A DNA stretch of 64,000 nucleotides from an uncultured Saprospiraceae bacterium (GCA_938045585.1 CALIAU010000001.1:62001-126000); one strand, 5' to 3'. Shown: positions 43,841-53,946, counted from the first letter of the stretch. Made by a program: numbers and translations. The notes: generated from the letters alone by a model not told the origin.

Positions 43841-46800
43841 TTATTTTACAACCACAAAACTTGTTGACTGTACTTGATTTGCAGTCTGGATCATTAGAAT
43901 GTATTTACCCGCTCTTAAATCACTAACGTCAAGCATCTGAGTGCCTTCAATTTCAAGAGCTGTAAAATCACGTAAACGCTTACCAAACATATCATAGATC
44001 ATAACCGTAGCATTGATTCTATTTCTTCCGCTCATCTCTAGGTGAATATTCTCAGTAGTAGGGTTAGGATAAATAGACATAAGCAATTCATCTTCTCCTT
44101 CAGAAACTAAGTTTTCATCACATAGTGATCCGTCACCTGGAGTCCATTCAGATGAAGAGTCTCCTTCACCTGAATATTCTAAACTATTAGATCCGGTCCA
44201 GTCCGGTACAAAGTCACCAGTTGTCCATATCCCTGCTGCTACTGCAACAGATGAACGTTGATGACCAGTACTGCCCCATTCCACATAATCAACGATGCTA
44301 TTTGAACTTCCAAAGCTATCGTCAGAATAAAGCCCCATTTCACCGTCATCACTAGATAATAAAATACCTGACTGTACAACTAGAATTTCTCCTGGATCTA
44401 GAATTAGATCATCACCGCAGACTATTATTAAGTCATCCATTAGCACATAGCTAGGGAAATCACATAACCACCATCCAGATAAATCTTGTGGTGCAAGTCC
44501 TATGTTCTTTAATTCTATCTCCGTACTTACATTGATTTCATTTATCACGATGATAGGCGCTAGATTATCGCAATCATCACCTACTACTCTAACGACTTCA
44601 ATTGGATTAGAAAGGCTAAAGCAACCCATTAGATCATCAGCGTTATTTCCTACTTCAGCACCTGTTAAACCATCTTCAAAAGATAAATGCCAAACAAGAC
44701 AAGTGCCTTCCCCAGCTCCATCAAAATCCACTTCTTCATATCCAGGTGGAAGACCTAAGATCATTCCATTCTGATCCGTTACTACCCACTGTGAGTTAGT
44801 ACCAGAATTACCTGTTAAGACGATATCACCAGTAGCAATATTGTCCGCTTCACCATCGCCTACACAGAATGTGAATGGACCACCTTCTAAGGTTCCACCA
44901 TTCGGCTGATTACGTACAACTGAAATTGGATTAGACAGGCTGAAACAACCTCCTAAGTCAGAGGCATTGTTACCTAATTCTGCACCTGTTAAATCATCTT
45001 CATGTGATAAATGCCATACTAGACAAGTACCTGGTCCAGCTCCGTCAAAGTCTACTGCTTCATATGCAGGTGGAAGACCTAAGATCATTCCATCCTCATC
45101 TGTTACTACCCACTGTGAGTTAGTACCTGAATTTCCTGAAAGTGTAATTAAGCCAGTTGCTATTGTATCTGAAACACCGTCTCCTACACAGAATTCAAAA
45201 GGTCCTCCTTCTAGTGTACCACCCTCTGCCATACAATCATCTTGACAATCATCTCCTGTTAATCTAACCACTGAAATTGGATTAGACAGATTGAAACAAC
45301 CCATAAGATCAGAAGCATTGTTGCCTACTTCAGCACCTGTTAAACCATCTTCAAAAGATAAATGCCAAACAAGACAAGTGCCTTCTCCTGCGCCATCAAA
45401 ATCTACAGCTTCGTATGCTGGTGGAAGACCTAATATCATTCCATCCTCATCCGTTACTACCCACTGTGAGTTAGTACCAGAGTTTCCTAAAAGTGTTATA
45501 AGACCTGTTGCAATTGTATCCGCAACACCGTCTCCTACACAGAACTCAAAAGGTCCCCCTTCCAAAGTTCCACCATTTGGTTGATTACGTACAACTGAAA
45601 TTGGATTGGACAGGCTGAAACAACCTCCTAAGTCAGAGGCGTTGTTACCCAATTCTGCACCTGTTAAATCATCTTCATGTGACAAATGCCATACTAGGCA
45701 AGTGCCTGGTCCAGCTCCGTCAAAATCTACTGCTTCATATGCAGGTGGAAGGCCTAATATCATTCCATCCTCATCTGTTACTACCCATTGTGAGTTAGTA
45801 CCTATATTTCCTGTAAGTGTAATTGCACCCGCTGGGATATTGTCCGCTTCACCATCGCCTACACAGAATTCAAAAGGTCCACCTTCCAGTGTTCCACCCT
45901 CTGCCATACAATCATCTTGACAATCATCTCCCGTTAATCTAACGACTGATATAGGATTAGAAAGGTTGAAACAACCCATAAGATCAGAAGCATTATTACC
46001 TAATTCTGCACCTGTTAAACCATCTTCAAACGATAAGTGCCAAACCAGACAAGTACCTTCTCCTGCTCCGTCAAAGTTTACTGCTTCATATGCAGGTGGA
46101 AGACCTAATATCATTCCATCCTCATCTGTTACAACCCACTGTGAGTTAGTGCCAGAGTTTCCTGTCAATGTTATTAAGCCTGTAGCAATAGTATCTGCAA
46201 CACCGTCTCCTACACAGAATTCAAAAGGTCCCCCTTCCAAAGTTCCACCATTTGGTTGATTACGTACTACTGAAATAGGATTAGAAAGGTTGAAACAACC
46301 CATAAGATCAGAAGCATTGTTACCTAATTCTGCACCTGTTAAACCATCTTCAAAAGATAAATGCCAAACTAAACAAGTTCCTGGTCCAGCTCCGTCAAAG
46401 TTTACTGCTTCATATGCAGGTGGAAGACCTAAGATCATTCCATCCTCATCTGTTACTACCCATTGTGAGTTAGTACCCATATTCCCTGTCAATGTAATTA
46501 AGCCAGTTGCAATAGTATCCGCAACACCGTCTCCTACACAGAACTCAAAAGGTCCCCCTTCCAAAGTTCCACCATTCGGCTGGTTTCGTACTACTGCAAT
46601 CGGATTAGAAAGGCTAAAGCAACCTCCTAAGTCTGAGGCATTGTTTCCTACTGCCGCACCCGTTAAATCATCTTCATGTGATAAATGCCACACAAGGCAA
46701 GTACCCGGTCCAGCTCCGTCAAAATCTACTGCTTCATATGCAGGCGGAAGACCTAAGATCATTCCATCTTCATCTGTTACTACCCATTGTGAGTTACTAC

Positions 46801-49800
46801 CCATATTTCCTGTAAGTGTAATTGCACCTTCTGGGATATTGTCAGCTTCCCCATCGCCCACACAGAATTCAAAAGGTCCCCCTTCCAATGTACCACCTTC
46901 TGCCATACATAGGTCTTGGCAATCATCACCTGCTAGTCTTACAACTTCAATTGGATTAGATAGGTTAAAACAACCTTCTAAGTCAGAAGCATTGTTACCC
47001 ATTTCTGCACCCATAAGTCCATCTTCAAAAGATAAATGCCAAACGAGACAAGTACCCGGTCCAGCTCCGTCAAAGTCAACTGCCTCATATGCAGGCGGAA
47101 GACCTAAGATCATTCCATCCTCATCTGTTACTACCCATTGCGAGTTTGAACCTATATTTCCTGATAATGTGATGGCACCCATTGGAATATTATCCGCTTC
47201 ACCATCTCCTACACAGAATGCAAAAGGTCCCCCTTCCAACATACCACCATCAGGCTGGTTACGGATGACTTCAATCGGATTAGATAGGTCAAAACAACCT
47301 TCTAAATCATCTGCATTCATACCCATTTCTAAACCAGAGATATCTTCATAAGCTAATCTCCAGATTAAACAAGTACCATTTCCAGCGCCATCAAAGTTTA
47401 CATTGTCATATATAGCAGTCACTGTCGGCGGAAGTCCTAGGATTGTTCCATCCGAATCAGTTATAACCATAGTTGTATTTGTTCCTACACCTGGAGTAAC
47501 CGTGATTGCTCCAGCAGGGATAAAGTCCTCTTCACCATCTCCTACACAGAACTCAAAAGGTCCCCCTTCTAAGATTCCACCATCAGGCTGGTTACGAACA
47601 ACTTCAATCGGATTAGACAGGTCAAAACAGCCTTCTAAGTCAGCAGCATTGCTACCCATTTCAGCACCCATTAAACCATCTTCAAAAGCGAGATACCAGA
47701 TTAAACAAGTACCATTTCCAGCACCATCAAAATCCACTGCATTTAAACTTGGCGGTAGTCCGAGAATAGTACCATCAGCGTCCGTAATTACCCACTGGAA
47801 GTTAGATCCTACTGCACCTGTAACCGTCACCTCATCATCAGCTATATTATCCGATTCACCATCTCCTACACAGAACTCAAAAGGTCCCCCTTCTAGTGTT
47901 CCACCATCCGGTTGGTTACGGATGACTTCAAGCGGATTAGACAGGTCAAAACAGCCTGCTAAATCATTTGCATTCATCCCCATTTCTAAACCTGAGATAT
48001 CTTCATAGGCTAATCTCCAAATTAAACAGGTACCATTTCCAGCACCATCAAAGTTTACATTATCATAAATAGCAGTAACTGTTGGTGGAAGTCCTAAAAT
48101 TGTTCCATCCGAATCAGTTATAACCATCGTTGTATTTGTTCCTAGACCCGGAGTAACCGTGATTGCTCCAGCAGGGATAAAGTCTTCTTCACCATCTCCT
48201 ACACAGAATTCAAAAGGTCCCCCTTCCAATGTTCCTGCATCAGGTTGGTTACGTACTACTTCAATCGGATTAGATAGGTCAAAACAGCCTTCTAAGTCAT
48301 CAGCATTCATACCCATTTCAGCACCCATAAGTCCATCTTCAAAAGAAAGATGCCAGATTAAACAAGTTCCATAACCAGCACCATCAAAATCCACTGCACT
48401 AATAGTAGGTGGCAATCCAAGAATAGTACCATCCGAATCAGTAATTACCCATTGGAAATTAGATCCTACTGCACCTGTAACCGTCACTTCATCATCGGCT
48501 ATATTGTCCGCTTCCCCATCTCCTACACAGAATTCAAAAGGTCCCCCTTCTAAAGTTCCACCATCAGGTTGGCTACGCACCACTTCAATTGGATTAGAAA
48601 GGTCAAAACACCCTTCTAAATCATTTGCATTCATCCCCATTTCTAAACCTGAGATATCTTCATAGGCTAATCTCCAAATTAAACAGGTACCATTTCCAGC
48701 ACCATCAAAGTTTACATTATCATAAATAGCAGTAACTGTTGGTGGAAGTCCTAAGATTGTTCCATCCGAATCAGTTATAACCATAGTCGTATTTGTTCCT
48801 ACACCTGGAGTAACTGTGATTGCTCCAGCAGGAATAAAGTCCTCTTCACCATCTCCTACACAGAATGCAAAAGGTCCACCTTCTAGTGTTCCACCATCCG
48901 GTTGGTTACGTACTACTTCAATCGGATTAGACAGGTCAAAACAACCTTCTAAGTCATTTGCATTCATACCCATTTCTAAACCGGAGATATCTTCATAAGC
49001 TAATCTCCATATTAAACAAGTACCATATCCAGCACCATCAAAGTTTACATTATCATAAATAGCAGTAACTGTTGGTGGAAGCCCTAAGATTGTTCCATCC
49101 GAATCAGTTATAACCATCGTTGTATTTGATCCAATACCCGGAGTTACTGTGATTGCTCCAGCAGGAATGAAGTCGTCTTCACCATCTCCTACACAGAACT
49201 CAAAAGGTCCTCCTTCTAGCACACCCCCATCTGGTTGGTTACGAATAACTTCAATCGGATTAGACAGATCAAAGCAACCTTCTAAGTCAGCAGCATTCAT
49301 CCCCATTTCAGCACCCATCAGTCCATCTTCAAAAGAAAGATGCCATATCAAACAAGTACCATAACCAGCACCATCAAAATCTACTGCACTTATAGTAGGA
49401 GGTAATCCTAGAATAGTACCATCTGAATCAGTTATTACCCACTGAAAATTAGATCCAACTGCACCTGAAACTGTTACTTCATCATCTGCGATGTTATCCA
49501 CTTCACCATCTCCTACACAGAATTCAAAAGGTCCTCCTTCCAAAGAACCTCCATCCGGTTGGTTACGGATGACTTCAAGCGGATTAGACAGGTCAAAGCA
49601 TCCTTCTAAATCATTTGCATTCATCCCCATTTCTAAACCGGAGATATCTTCATAAGCTAATCTCCATATTAGGCAGGTACCATTTCCAGCACCATCAAAG
49701 TTTACATTATCATAAATAGCAGTAACTGTTGGTGGAAGTCCTAAGATTGTTCCATCCGAATCAGTTATAACCATAGTTGTATTTGATCCAATTCCCGGAG

Positions 49801-50902
49801 TTACTGTAATTGCTCCAGTTGGAATAAAGTCCGCTTCACCATCTCCTACACAGAACTCAAAAGGTCCTCCTTCCAAGGTTCCACCATCAGGTTGGTTACG
49901 AACAACTTCTATTGGATTGGATAGGTCAAAGCATCCTTCTAAATCAGCTGCATTATTGCCCATTTCTGCACCAATAAGTCCATCTTCAAAAGCAAGATGC
50001 CATATCAAGCAAGTACCATATCCAGCACCATCAAAATTTACTGCACTTATAGTAGGTGGCAATCCAAGAATAGTACCATCTGAATCAGTTATTACCCACT
50101 GAAAGTTAGTTCCTTCTGCACCAGTCACCGTCACTTCATCATCTGCAATATTGTCATCTTCTCCATCACCTACACAGAACTCAAAAGGTCCCCCTTCTAA
50201 AGTACCTCCGTCTGTTTCAGTTTCACAGCAAGAGGCTGTAATTGTAATCTCATCTACATCCCATACGGATATAAGCGCGCCATTACCCACAGGACAATAC
50301 GCTAACATTTCTATATTAAATACAGTTTCCTCTGTTACAGTGAACTCAGGATTATCTGCAAAGTCAAAATCTACCTGTGTCCATTCAATATTAGTTGCTA
50401 TCCCGCTTTGTGCATATATCTCTGCACCGTCTTTAAGGACACGTACAGCGAATTGAGTAGGATAGTTATTATCGCCTGAATTTCCACCAATCCAGTCGTA
50501 TTCTGGATTTGACTTTTCATAAAATGAAAGATAGGATAGAGAACCAATACCTGAGGATCCAGGTGTGACTGTTACATCTATCAAAACGGATTTATCTGAG
50601 CCAGGATTGTAATCACAACCAGCATCATAACTTACACACATACCTTCCGAATCATTTACACCGGGAGTACATGAGTGTGAGTTTACAGTTGGGTTGACAC
50701 GATATACGTTATCTATGCTCATTATGTCACATCCCATATCAGAAGTAAATACAGGAGTAAATTCACTAAAATCTTGATTTGTTCCATTACTTGGAGATGC
50801 AGTACATGCATCCATATCAAAATATGCAGTGCTTTGCTGTGCCTGCGAGAGTTGCAGAGAAAGCAGGAAAATAAAAAAGAGGAGAATGTTACGTTTTTCC
50901 AT
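43841..50902 (-). CDS. Giant secreted repeat protein, T9SS type A, lamin-tail domain
   Basis: 2353 residues. Order: signal peptide (ILLFFIFLLSLQLSQAQ); a unique ~210-residue beta-rich region (FDMDACTASPSNGTNQDF onward, Cys-rich); 17 tandem repeats of ~110 residues (~232-2105) each starting GG-x-LEGGPFEFCVGDG and ending GCFDLSNPIEVVR; a lamin-tail-like domain (IIVINEINVSTEIELKNIG; ~2110-2260); and a type A sorting domain (SIYPNPTTENIHLEM; ~2275-2353). Each repeat has three Cys (FCVGDG, GTCLIWHL, GCFDLS). It should be exported by the type IX system to the surface. Adhesion or a structural role is likely; no enzyme motif is seen. Confidence 0.92.
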   Translation of the reverse strand: MEKRNILLFFIFLLSLQLSQAQQSTAYFDMDACTASPSNGTNQDFSEFTPVFTSDMGCDIMSIDNVYRVNPTVNSHSCTPGVNDSEGMCVSYDAGCDYNPGSDKSVLIDVTVTPGSSGIGSLSYLSFYEKSNPEYDWIGGNSGDNNYPTQFAVRVLKDGAEIYAQSGIATNIEWTQVDFDFADNPEFTVTEETVFNIEMLAYCPVGNGALISVWDVDEITITASCCETETDGGTLEGGPFEFCVGDGEDDNIADDEVTVTGAEGTNFQWVITDSDGTILGLPPTISAVNFDGAGYGTCLIWHLAFEDGLIGAEMGNNAADLEGCFDLSNPIEVVRNQPDGGTLEGGPFEFCVGDGEADFIPTGAITVTPGIGSNTTMVITDSDGTILGLPPTVTAIYDNVNFDGAGNGTCLIWRLAYEDISGLEMGMNANDLEGCFDLSNPLEVIRNQPDGGSLEGGPFEFCVGDGEVDNIADDEVTVSGAVGSNFQWVITDSDGTILGLPPTISAVDFDGAGYGTCLIWHLSFEDGLMGAEMGMNAADLEGCFDLSNPIEVIRNQPDGGVLEGGPFEFCVGDGEDDFIPAGAITVTPGIGSNTTMVITDSDGTILGLPPTVTAIYDNVNFDGAGYGTCLIWRLAYEDISGLEMGMNANDLEGCFDLSNPIEVVRNQPDGGTLEGGPFAFCVGDGEEDFIPAGAITVTPGVGTNTTMVITDSDGTILGLPPTVTAIYDNVNFDGAGNGTCLIWRLAYEDISGLEMGMNANDLEGCFDLSNPIEVVRSQPDGGTLEGGPFEFCVGDGEADNIADDEVTVTGAVGSNFQWVITDSDGTILGLPPTISAVDFDGAGYGTCLIWHLSFEDGLMGAEMGMNADDLEGCFDLSNPIEVVRNQPDAGTLEGGPFEFCVGDGEEDFIPAGAITVTPGLGTNTTMVITDSDGTILGLPPTVTAIYDNVNFDGAGNGTCLIWRLAYEDISGLEMGMNANDLAGCFDLSNPLEVIRNQPDGGTLEGGPFEFCVGDGESDNIADDEVTVTGAVGSNFQWVITDADGTILGLPPSLNAVDFDGAGNGTCLIWYLAFEDGLMGAEMGSNAADLEGCFDLSNPIEVVRNQPDGGILEGGPFEFCVGDGEEDFIPAGAITVTPGVGTNTTMVITDSDGTILGLPPTVTAIYDNVNFDGAGNGTCLIWRLAYEDISGLEMGMNADDLEGCFDLSNPIEVIRNQPDGGMLEGGPFAFCVGDGEADNIPMGAITLSGNIGSNSQWVVTDEDGMILGLPPAYEAVDFDGAGPGTCLVWHLSFEDGLMGAEMGNNASDLEGCFNLSNPIEVVRLAGDDCQDLCMAEGGTLEGGPFEFCVGDGEADNIPEGAITLTGNMGSNSQWVVTDEDGMILGLPPAYEAVDFDGAGPGTCLVWHLSHEDDLTGAAVGNNASDLGGCFSLSNPIAVVRNQPNGGTLEGGPFEFCVGDGVADTIATGLITLTGNMGTNSQWVVTDEDGMILGLPPAYEAVNFDGAGPGTCLVWHLSFEDGLTGAELGNNASDLMGCFNLSNPISVVRNQPNGGTLEGGPFEFCVGDGVADTIATGLITLTGNSGTNSQWVVTDEDGMILGLPPAYEAVNFDGAGEGTCLVWHLSFEDGLTGAELGNNASDLMGCFNLSNPISVVRLTGDDCQDDCMAEGGTLEGGPFEFCVGDGEADNIPAGAITLTGNIGTNSQWVVTDEDGMILGLPPAYEAVDFDGAGPGTCLVWHLSHEDDLTGAELGNNASDLGGCFSLSNPISVVRNQPNGGTLEGGPFEFCVGDGVADTIATGLITLLGNSGTNSQWVVTDEDGMILGLPPAYEAVDFDGAGEGTCLVWHLSFEDGLTGAEVGNNASDLMGCFNLSNPISVVRLTGDDCQDDCMAEGGTLEGGPFEFCVGDGVSDTIATGLITLSGNSGTNSQWVVTDEDGMILGLPPAYEAVDFDGAGPGTCLVWHLSHEDDLTGAELGNNASDLGGCFSLSNPISVVRNQPNGGTLEGGPFTFCVGDGEADNIATGDIVLTGNSGTNSQWVVTDQNGMILGLPPGYEEVDFDGAGEGTCLVWHLSFEDGLTGAEVGNNADDLMGCFSLSNPIEVVRVVGDDCDNLAPIIVINEINVSTEIELKNIGLAPQDLSGWWLCDFPSYVLMDDLIIVCGDDLILDPGEILVVQSGILLSSDDGEMGLYSDDSFGSSNSIVDYVEWGSTGHQRSSVAVAAGIWTTGDFVPDWTGSNSLEYSGEGDSSSEWTPGDGSLCDENLVSEGEDELLMSIYPNPTTENIHLEMSGRNRINATVMIYDMFGKRLRDFTALEIEGTQMLDVSDLRAGKYILMIQTANQVQSTSFVVVK
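44587..50209 (-). repeat. Array of 17 ~330-bp coding repeats
   Basis: Counted by the EGGPF block, there are 17 copies. Three classes are seen: A (NIADDEVTVTG...NFQWVITDSDG), B (FIPAGAITVTPG...TTMVITDSDG plus extra AIYDNVNFDG) and C (GLITLTGN...NSQWVVTDEDG). From the N-terminus the order is A B A B B A B A B then eight C copies. C copies are joined by NQPNGG or by a DDCQDDCMAEGG linker, the last four alternating in a two-repeat unit. Confidence 0.9.
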
Positions 50903-51204
50903 AAGTTAAGATTATTTGTTGAATTAGAAAGCTAGAATTTAGTATTAAACTATTAATACTATTTGCCAGATTAATAAAGGTTGCTTTGTGATTAAAAAAT
51001 TCTTGAATCTACCTAGTTGATTCTCAGTGAGGTGTTGTAGCTTAAATTTATACAAAAATTATTGTTTTTTATGGCTGGTTTTGCCACTTTCTCTAACATA
51101 TTAAATTTCATAATATATGAATAATTGAATGTGTTGATAATCGCGTAAAAAACGTATTATTTTTTTATATAATATGAAGAGAGGAATATTCTAAGTAACT
51201 ATAA
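50903..51204. other. AT-rich leader region of the giant gene
   Basis: About 300 bases without a gene, very AT-rich. The promoter of the giant gene must be here or within it, but I find no clear TAnnTTTG on the minus strand. Confidence 0.5.
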
Positions 51205-51239
51205 ATAGAAAAAGCTCCATCGTATTAAGATGAAGCTTT
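51205..51239 (-). terminator. Terminator of the tRNA gene
   Basis: On the minus strand AAAGCTTCATC, 7-base loop, GATGGAGCTTT, then TTCTA: an 11-bp stem with one G-U pair, beginning one base after the tRNA end. Confidence 0.8.
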
Positions 51240-51240
51240 G

Positions 51241-51314
51241 TGGTCCCACAAGGGCTCGAACCTTGGACCCTCTGATTATGAGTCAGATGCTCTAACCAAC
51301 TGAGCTATGGGACC
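51241..51314 (-). tRNA. tRNA with CAT anticodon (Met elongator or Ile2)
   Basis: The minus strand reads GGTCCCA-TA-GCTCAGTTGGTTAGAGC (acceptor and D arm), anticodon arm TCTGA-CTCATAA-TCAGA, T arm AAGG-TTCGAGC-CCTT, and acceptor TGGGACC-A. All stems pair; 74 nt, CCA not encoded. The anticodon is CAT. The pairs C4-G69 and C5-G68 match the determinants used by TilS on the isoleucine-2 tRNA, so Ile2 cannot be excluded. It is not the initiator type, as the anticodon stem lacks the three G-C pairs. Confidence 0.93.
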
Positions 51315-51471
51315 CTGCTTTTTCAAGCGAGGCAAAGTTAATAGATTTTCAAAAATATACCTCTGATTCATCATATATCTTATCGCAAGCTTTTGTCGAT
51401 AAATGCTCTCTGTTTGTATATATATTCTAAAATAGCGCTTCCTCTAAACCGTAGGGATGGCTATATATCCT

Positions 51472-51479
51472 TACTTTTG
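51472..51479 (+). promoter_or_regulatory. -7 promoter element before the outer-membrane receptor
   Basis: TACTTTTG matches TAnnTTTG and lies 17 bases before the ATG at 51496, giving a very short leader. No good -33 TTTG is seen. Confidence 0.45.
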
Positions 51480-51495
51480 TACAGAATAACTGCGT

Positions 51496-53946
51496 ATGAA
51501 ACCAATAATATCTCTTTTCTACATTCTTTCTTTTAGTTTGTCCATTACTGCCCAGAGCTCAAGTATCTCAGGTAAACTCTTAGATAATACGGGGGAGCCT
51601 GTCATTTATGCCAATGTGGTTCTGTATGCTGCCATAGATTCTACTCTTGCAAAGGTAGAAACGACAAACGATTCTGGTGATTTTAGTTTTCAGGCTTTAA
51701 ATCCGGGCAATTACTATATCATGGCTAGCTATATTGGCTTGCAAGATGCACAGGTAGATGCTCTTAGCCTTACAGAGGATGAGGATAAAAAATTAGACGC
51801 AATAGAAATGACTGCCACCTCTTTTCAATTAGAAACAGCAACGGTGACTGCTAGAAGAGCTATGGTTGAGGTAAAAGCAGACCGTACCGTATTTAATGTG
51901 CAAGGAACAATCAACAGTACAGGCGATAATGGTCTGGACTTGCTGAGAAAAGCGCCTGGCGTGCTTATAGATAATAATGATAATGTGACCGTATTAAGCA
52001 GATCTGGTGTTCTCTTCTACGTAGATGGTAAGCGTATACCTCTAAGCGGAGAGGATTTGACTAACTACTTAAGAAATCTGAGAGCGGAGCAAATTGATCG
52101 TGTAGATATTATTACCAATCCAGGAGCAAAATATGAGGCACAAGGAAATGCAGGAATCATTGATATTCGTCTCAAGAAAAATGAAAATCATGGCACAAAT
52201 GGATCAATCTCTTCTACGACAACTAAGGCTACATACTGGTCGCAAAACCTAAATTTGAATGGTAATTTTAGAAATAGCAAACTCAATAGCTACGCCCAAT
52301 TAGGGGGAGGACTTGGTAAACGAGCAAATACCATGTTCTTTACTGATAATGTTGCAAACAATAGAATTGTCAATAATTTTTCTTCAAGCGATGAGAATAA
52401 TAACGTGAATTATAGATGGGGTACAGATTTTTTCATTGCAAAAAACCAAACTGTTGGCTTTATACTAGGTGGTGGGTTTACGGATAATGAATCTCTATCT
52501 GATTCTGATAATTCTATTGCGAATAGAAGCACTCCACAGCAGATTGATAGTATCCTACTCGCGGATAATACAGGAGATGCTCAAAGACAAAACCAAAGTT
52601 TCAACTTGAACTATGCCTACGATACAAAAGAAAAGACCTTTAATATAGATGTCGATTATGGACGTTATAGAAATGAGTCAGATAACTTTCAACCAAATCA
52701 ATATTTTACAGCGGATACAGTAACACTCTTGAGAGAAATTAATACCGCAATTAATACACCTGTTGATATTGATATTTATACGCTGAAATTAGATTATGAG
52801 ATGACTGCAGGCAAGGGAAGATTGGGTTTTGGAAGTAAATTATCTAGGGTTGCAACGGATAATACCTTTCTGTTTTTTGATATTCCAGCTTCAGATCGCA
52901 TCCAGAATAATTTTAAATCGAATCAGTTTTTCTATGACGAGAATGTATATGCGGGCTATGTTTCCTACTCAGCAAGCATTAATGATAAATGGAGCTATGT
53001 GTCTGGTCTACGTTTAGAACAAACAGATGCCACTGGAAATTTAGAACCCTTTGATGTCAGTTTGCAAGAAGATCCTGTGGAGCAAAACTACCTGAGTTTT
53101 TTCCCTAGTGCTGGATTAACCTGGCAAAAAAGTAGGATGGAACAATTTTCATTGAACTACAGTAGACGTATTAATAGACCCGATTATAATGTTTTGAATC
53201 CTTTTAGAAATCAATTAAATGAGCTGTCTTTTAGTACTGGTAATCCATTCCTCCAACCAGAGATAGTGAATAATCTGGAACTTGGGTTTTTGTGGAAATA
53301 TAGATACAATTTCAAACTTGCTTACAGCAGAACCACTGATCAGATTACGCGATTGATCGGTGTAGATACTACGGATGATAGAGCCCGTTTTATTAATTGG
53401 GATAACTTAGCAGTGCAGACGGTTATAAGTGCAAACGTAAGTTTACCCATCCAATTTGCTTCTAGATGGTCTGCCTTTTTCAATCTTTCAGGATCTTATC
53501 TAACGAATGAAGCAGACTATGGGGATGCAGGGGTAATTGATTTAAGTGCGTGGAATTATAACATCTTCCAGCAACATTCTCTAACACTAGGGAAGGGTTA
53601 TATTGGGGAGGTCTCTGGATGGTTCTCAGGCCCAGGAATCTGGGGAGGTACCTTTGAGTATGATACAAGTTGGTCTCTAAATCTGGGACTTCAAAAGAAA
53701 TTCTTGGAAGATAAGCTCAATGTTAGATTGAGTGCGCAGGATATTTTTAATCAAGCACACTGGAGTGGACGTTCTGTGTTTAATGGTCTAGAATCTGAAG
53801 GAATAGGATACTGGGATTCCAGAAGAGCTTCAATAAGCCTGAATTACAATTTTGGTAACTCCAAGGTAAAGTCTAGGAAAAGAAAGACGGGTAATGAAGA
53901 CGAGGAAAAGAGAACTGGTGGAGGCAATTCAAATGCCGGAGGATAA
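51496..53946 (+). CDS. Outer-membrane barrel receptor (CarboxypepD/plug/OMP_b-brl type)
   Basis: 816 residues with signal peptide (LFYILSFSLSITAQ). A carboxypeptidase-like regulatory domain (ISGKLLDNTGEPVIYANVVLY), a plug (NGLDLLRKAPGVLIDNNDNVTVLSRSGVLFYVDGKRI) and a long barrel follow, with INRPDYNVLNPFRNQLNELSFSTGNPFLQPE typical of the 'outer membrane beta-barrel family protein' class. The protein ends with a basic, Gly-rich tail (SRKRKTGNEDEEKRTGGGNSN), which is unusual since barrels normally end in an aromatic residue. The ligand is unknown. Confidence 0.9.
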   Translation: MKPIISLFYILSFSLSITAQSSSISGKLLDNTGEPVIYANVVLYAAIDSTLAKVETTNDSGDFSFQALNPGNYYIMASYIGLQDAQVDALSLTEDEDKKLDAIEMTATSFQLETATVTARRAMVEVKADRTVFNVQGTINSTGDNGLDLLRKAPGVLIDNNDNVTVLSRSGVLFYVDGKRIPLSGEDLTNYLRNLRAEQIDRVDIITNPGAKYEAQGNAGIIDIRLKKNENHGTNGSISSTTTKATYWSQNLNLNGNFRNSKLNSYAQLGGGLGKRANTMFFTDNVANNRIVNNFSSSDENNNVNYRWGTDFFIAKNQTVGFILGGGFTDNESLSDSDNSIANRSTPQQIDSILLADNTGDAQRQNQSFNLNYAYDTKEKTFNIDVDYGRYRNESDNFQPNQYFTADTVTLLREINTAINTPVDIDIYTLKLDYEMTAGKGRLGFGSKLSRVATDNTFLFFDIPASDRIQNNFKSNQFFYDENVYAGYVSYSASINDKWSYVSGLRLEQTDATGNLEPFDVSLQEDPVEQNYLSFFPSAGLTWQKSRMEQFSLNYSRRINRPDYNVLNPFRNQLNELSFSTGNPFLQPEIVNNLELGFLWKYRYNFKLAYSRTTDQITRLIGVDTTDDRARFINWDNLAVQTVISANVSLPIQFASRWSAFFNLSGSYLTNEADYGDAGVIDLSAWNYNIFQQHSLTLGKGYIGEVSGWFSGPGIWGGTFEYDTSWSLNLGLQKKFLEDKLNVRLSAQDIFNQAHWSGRSVFNGLESEGIGYWDSRRASISLNYNFGNSKVKSRKRKTGNEDEEKRTGGGNSNAGG

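Noticed and set aside
44587-50209. Possible CRISPR or satellite array because of strong periodicity
   Set aside because: The period is ~330 bp, the repeats are translated in one frame without spacers, and the gene has a signal peptide and sorting domain.
44502-50456. Many long plus-strand ORFs (up to 353 residues) opposite the giant gene
   Set aside because: They repeat with the same ~330-base period, are Ser/Pro-rich low-complexity translations of the antisense strand of the repeats, and have no start signals of their own. They are shadows of the repeat array.
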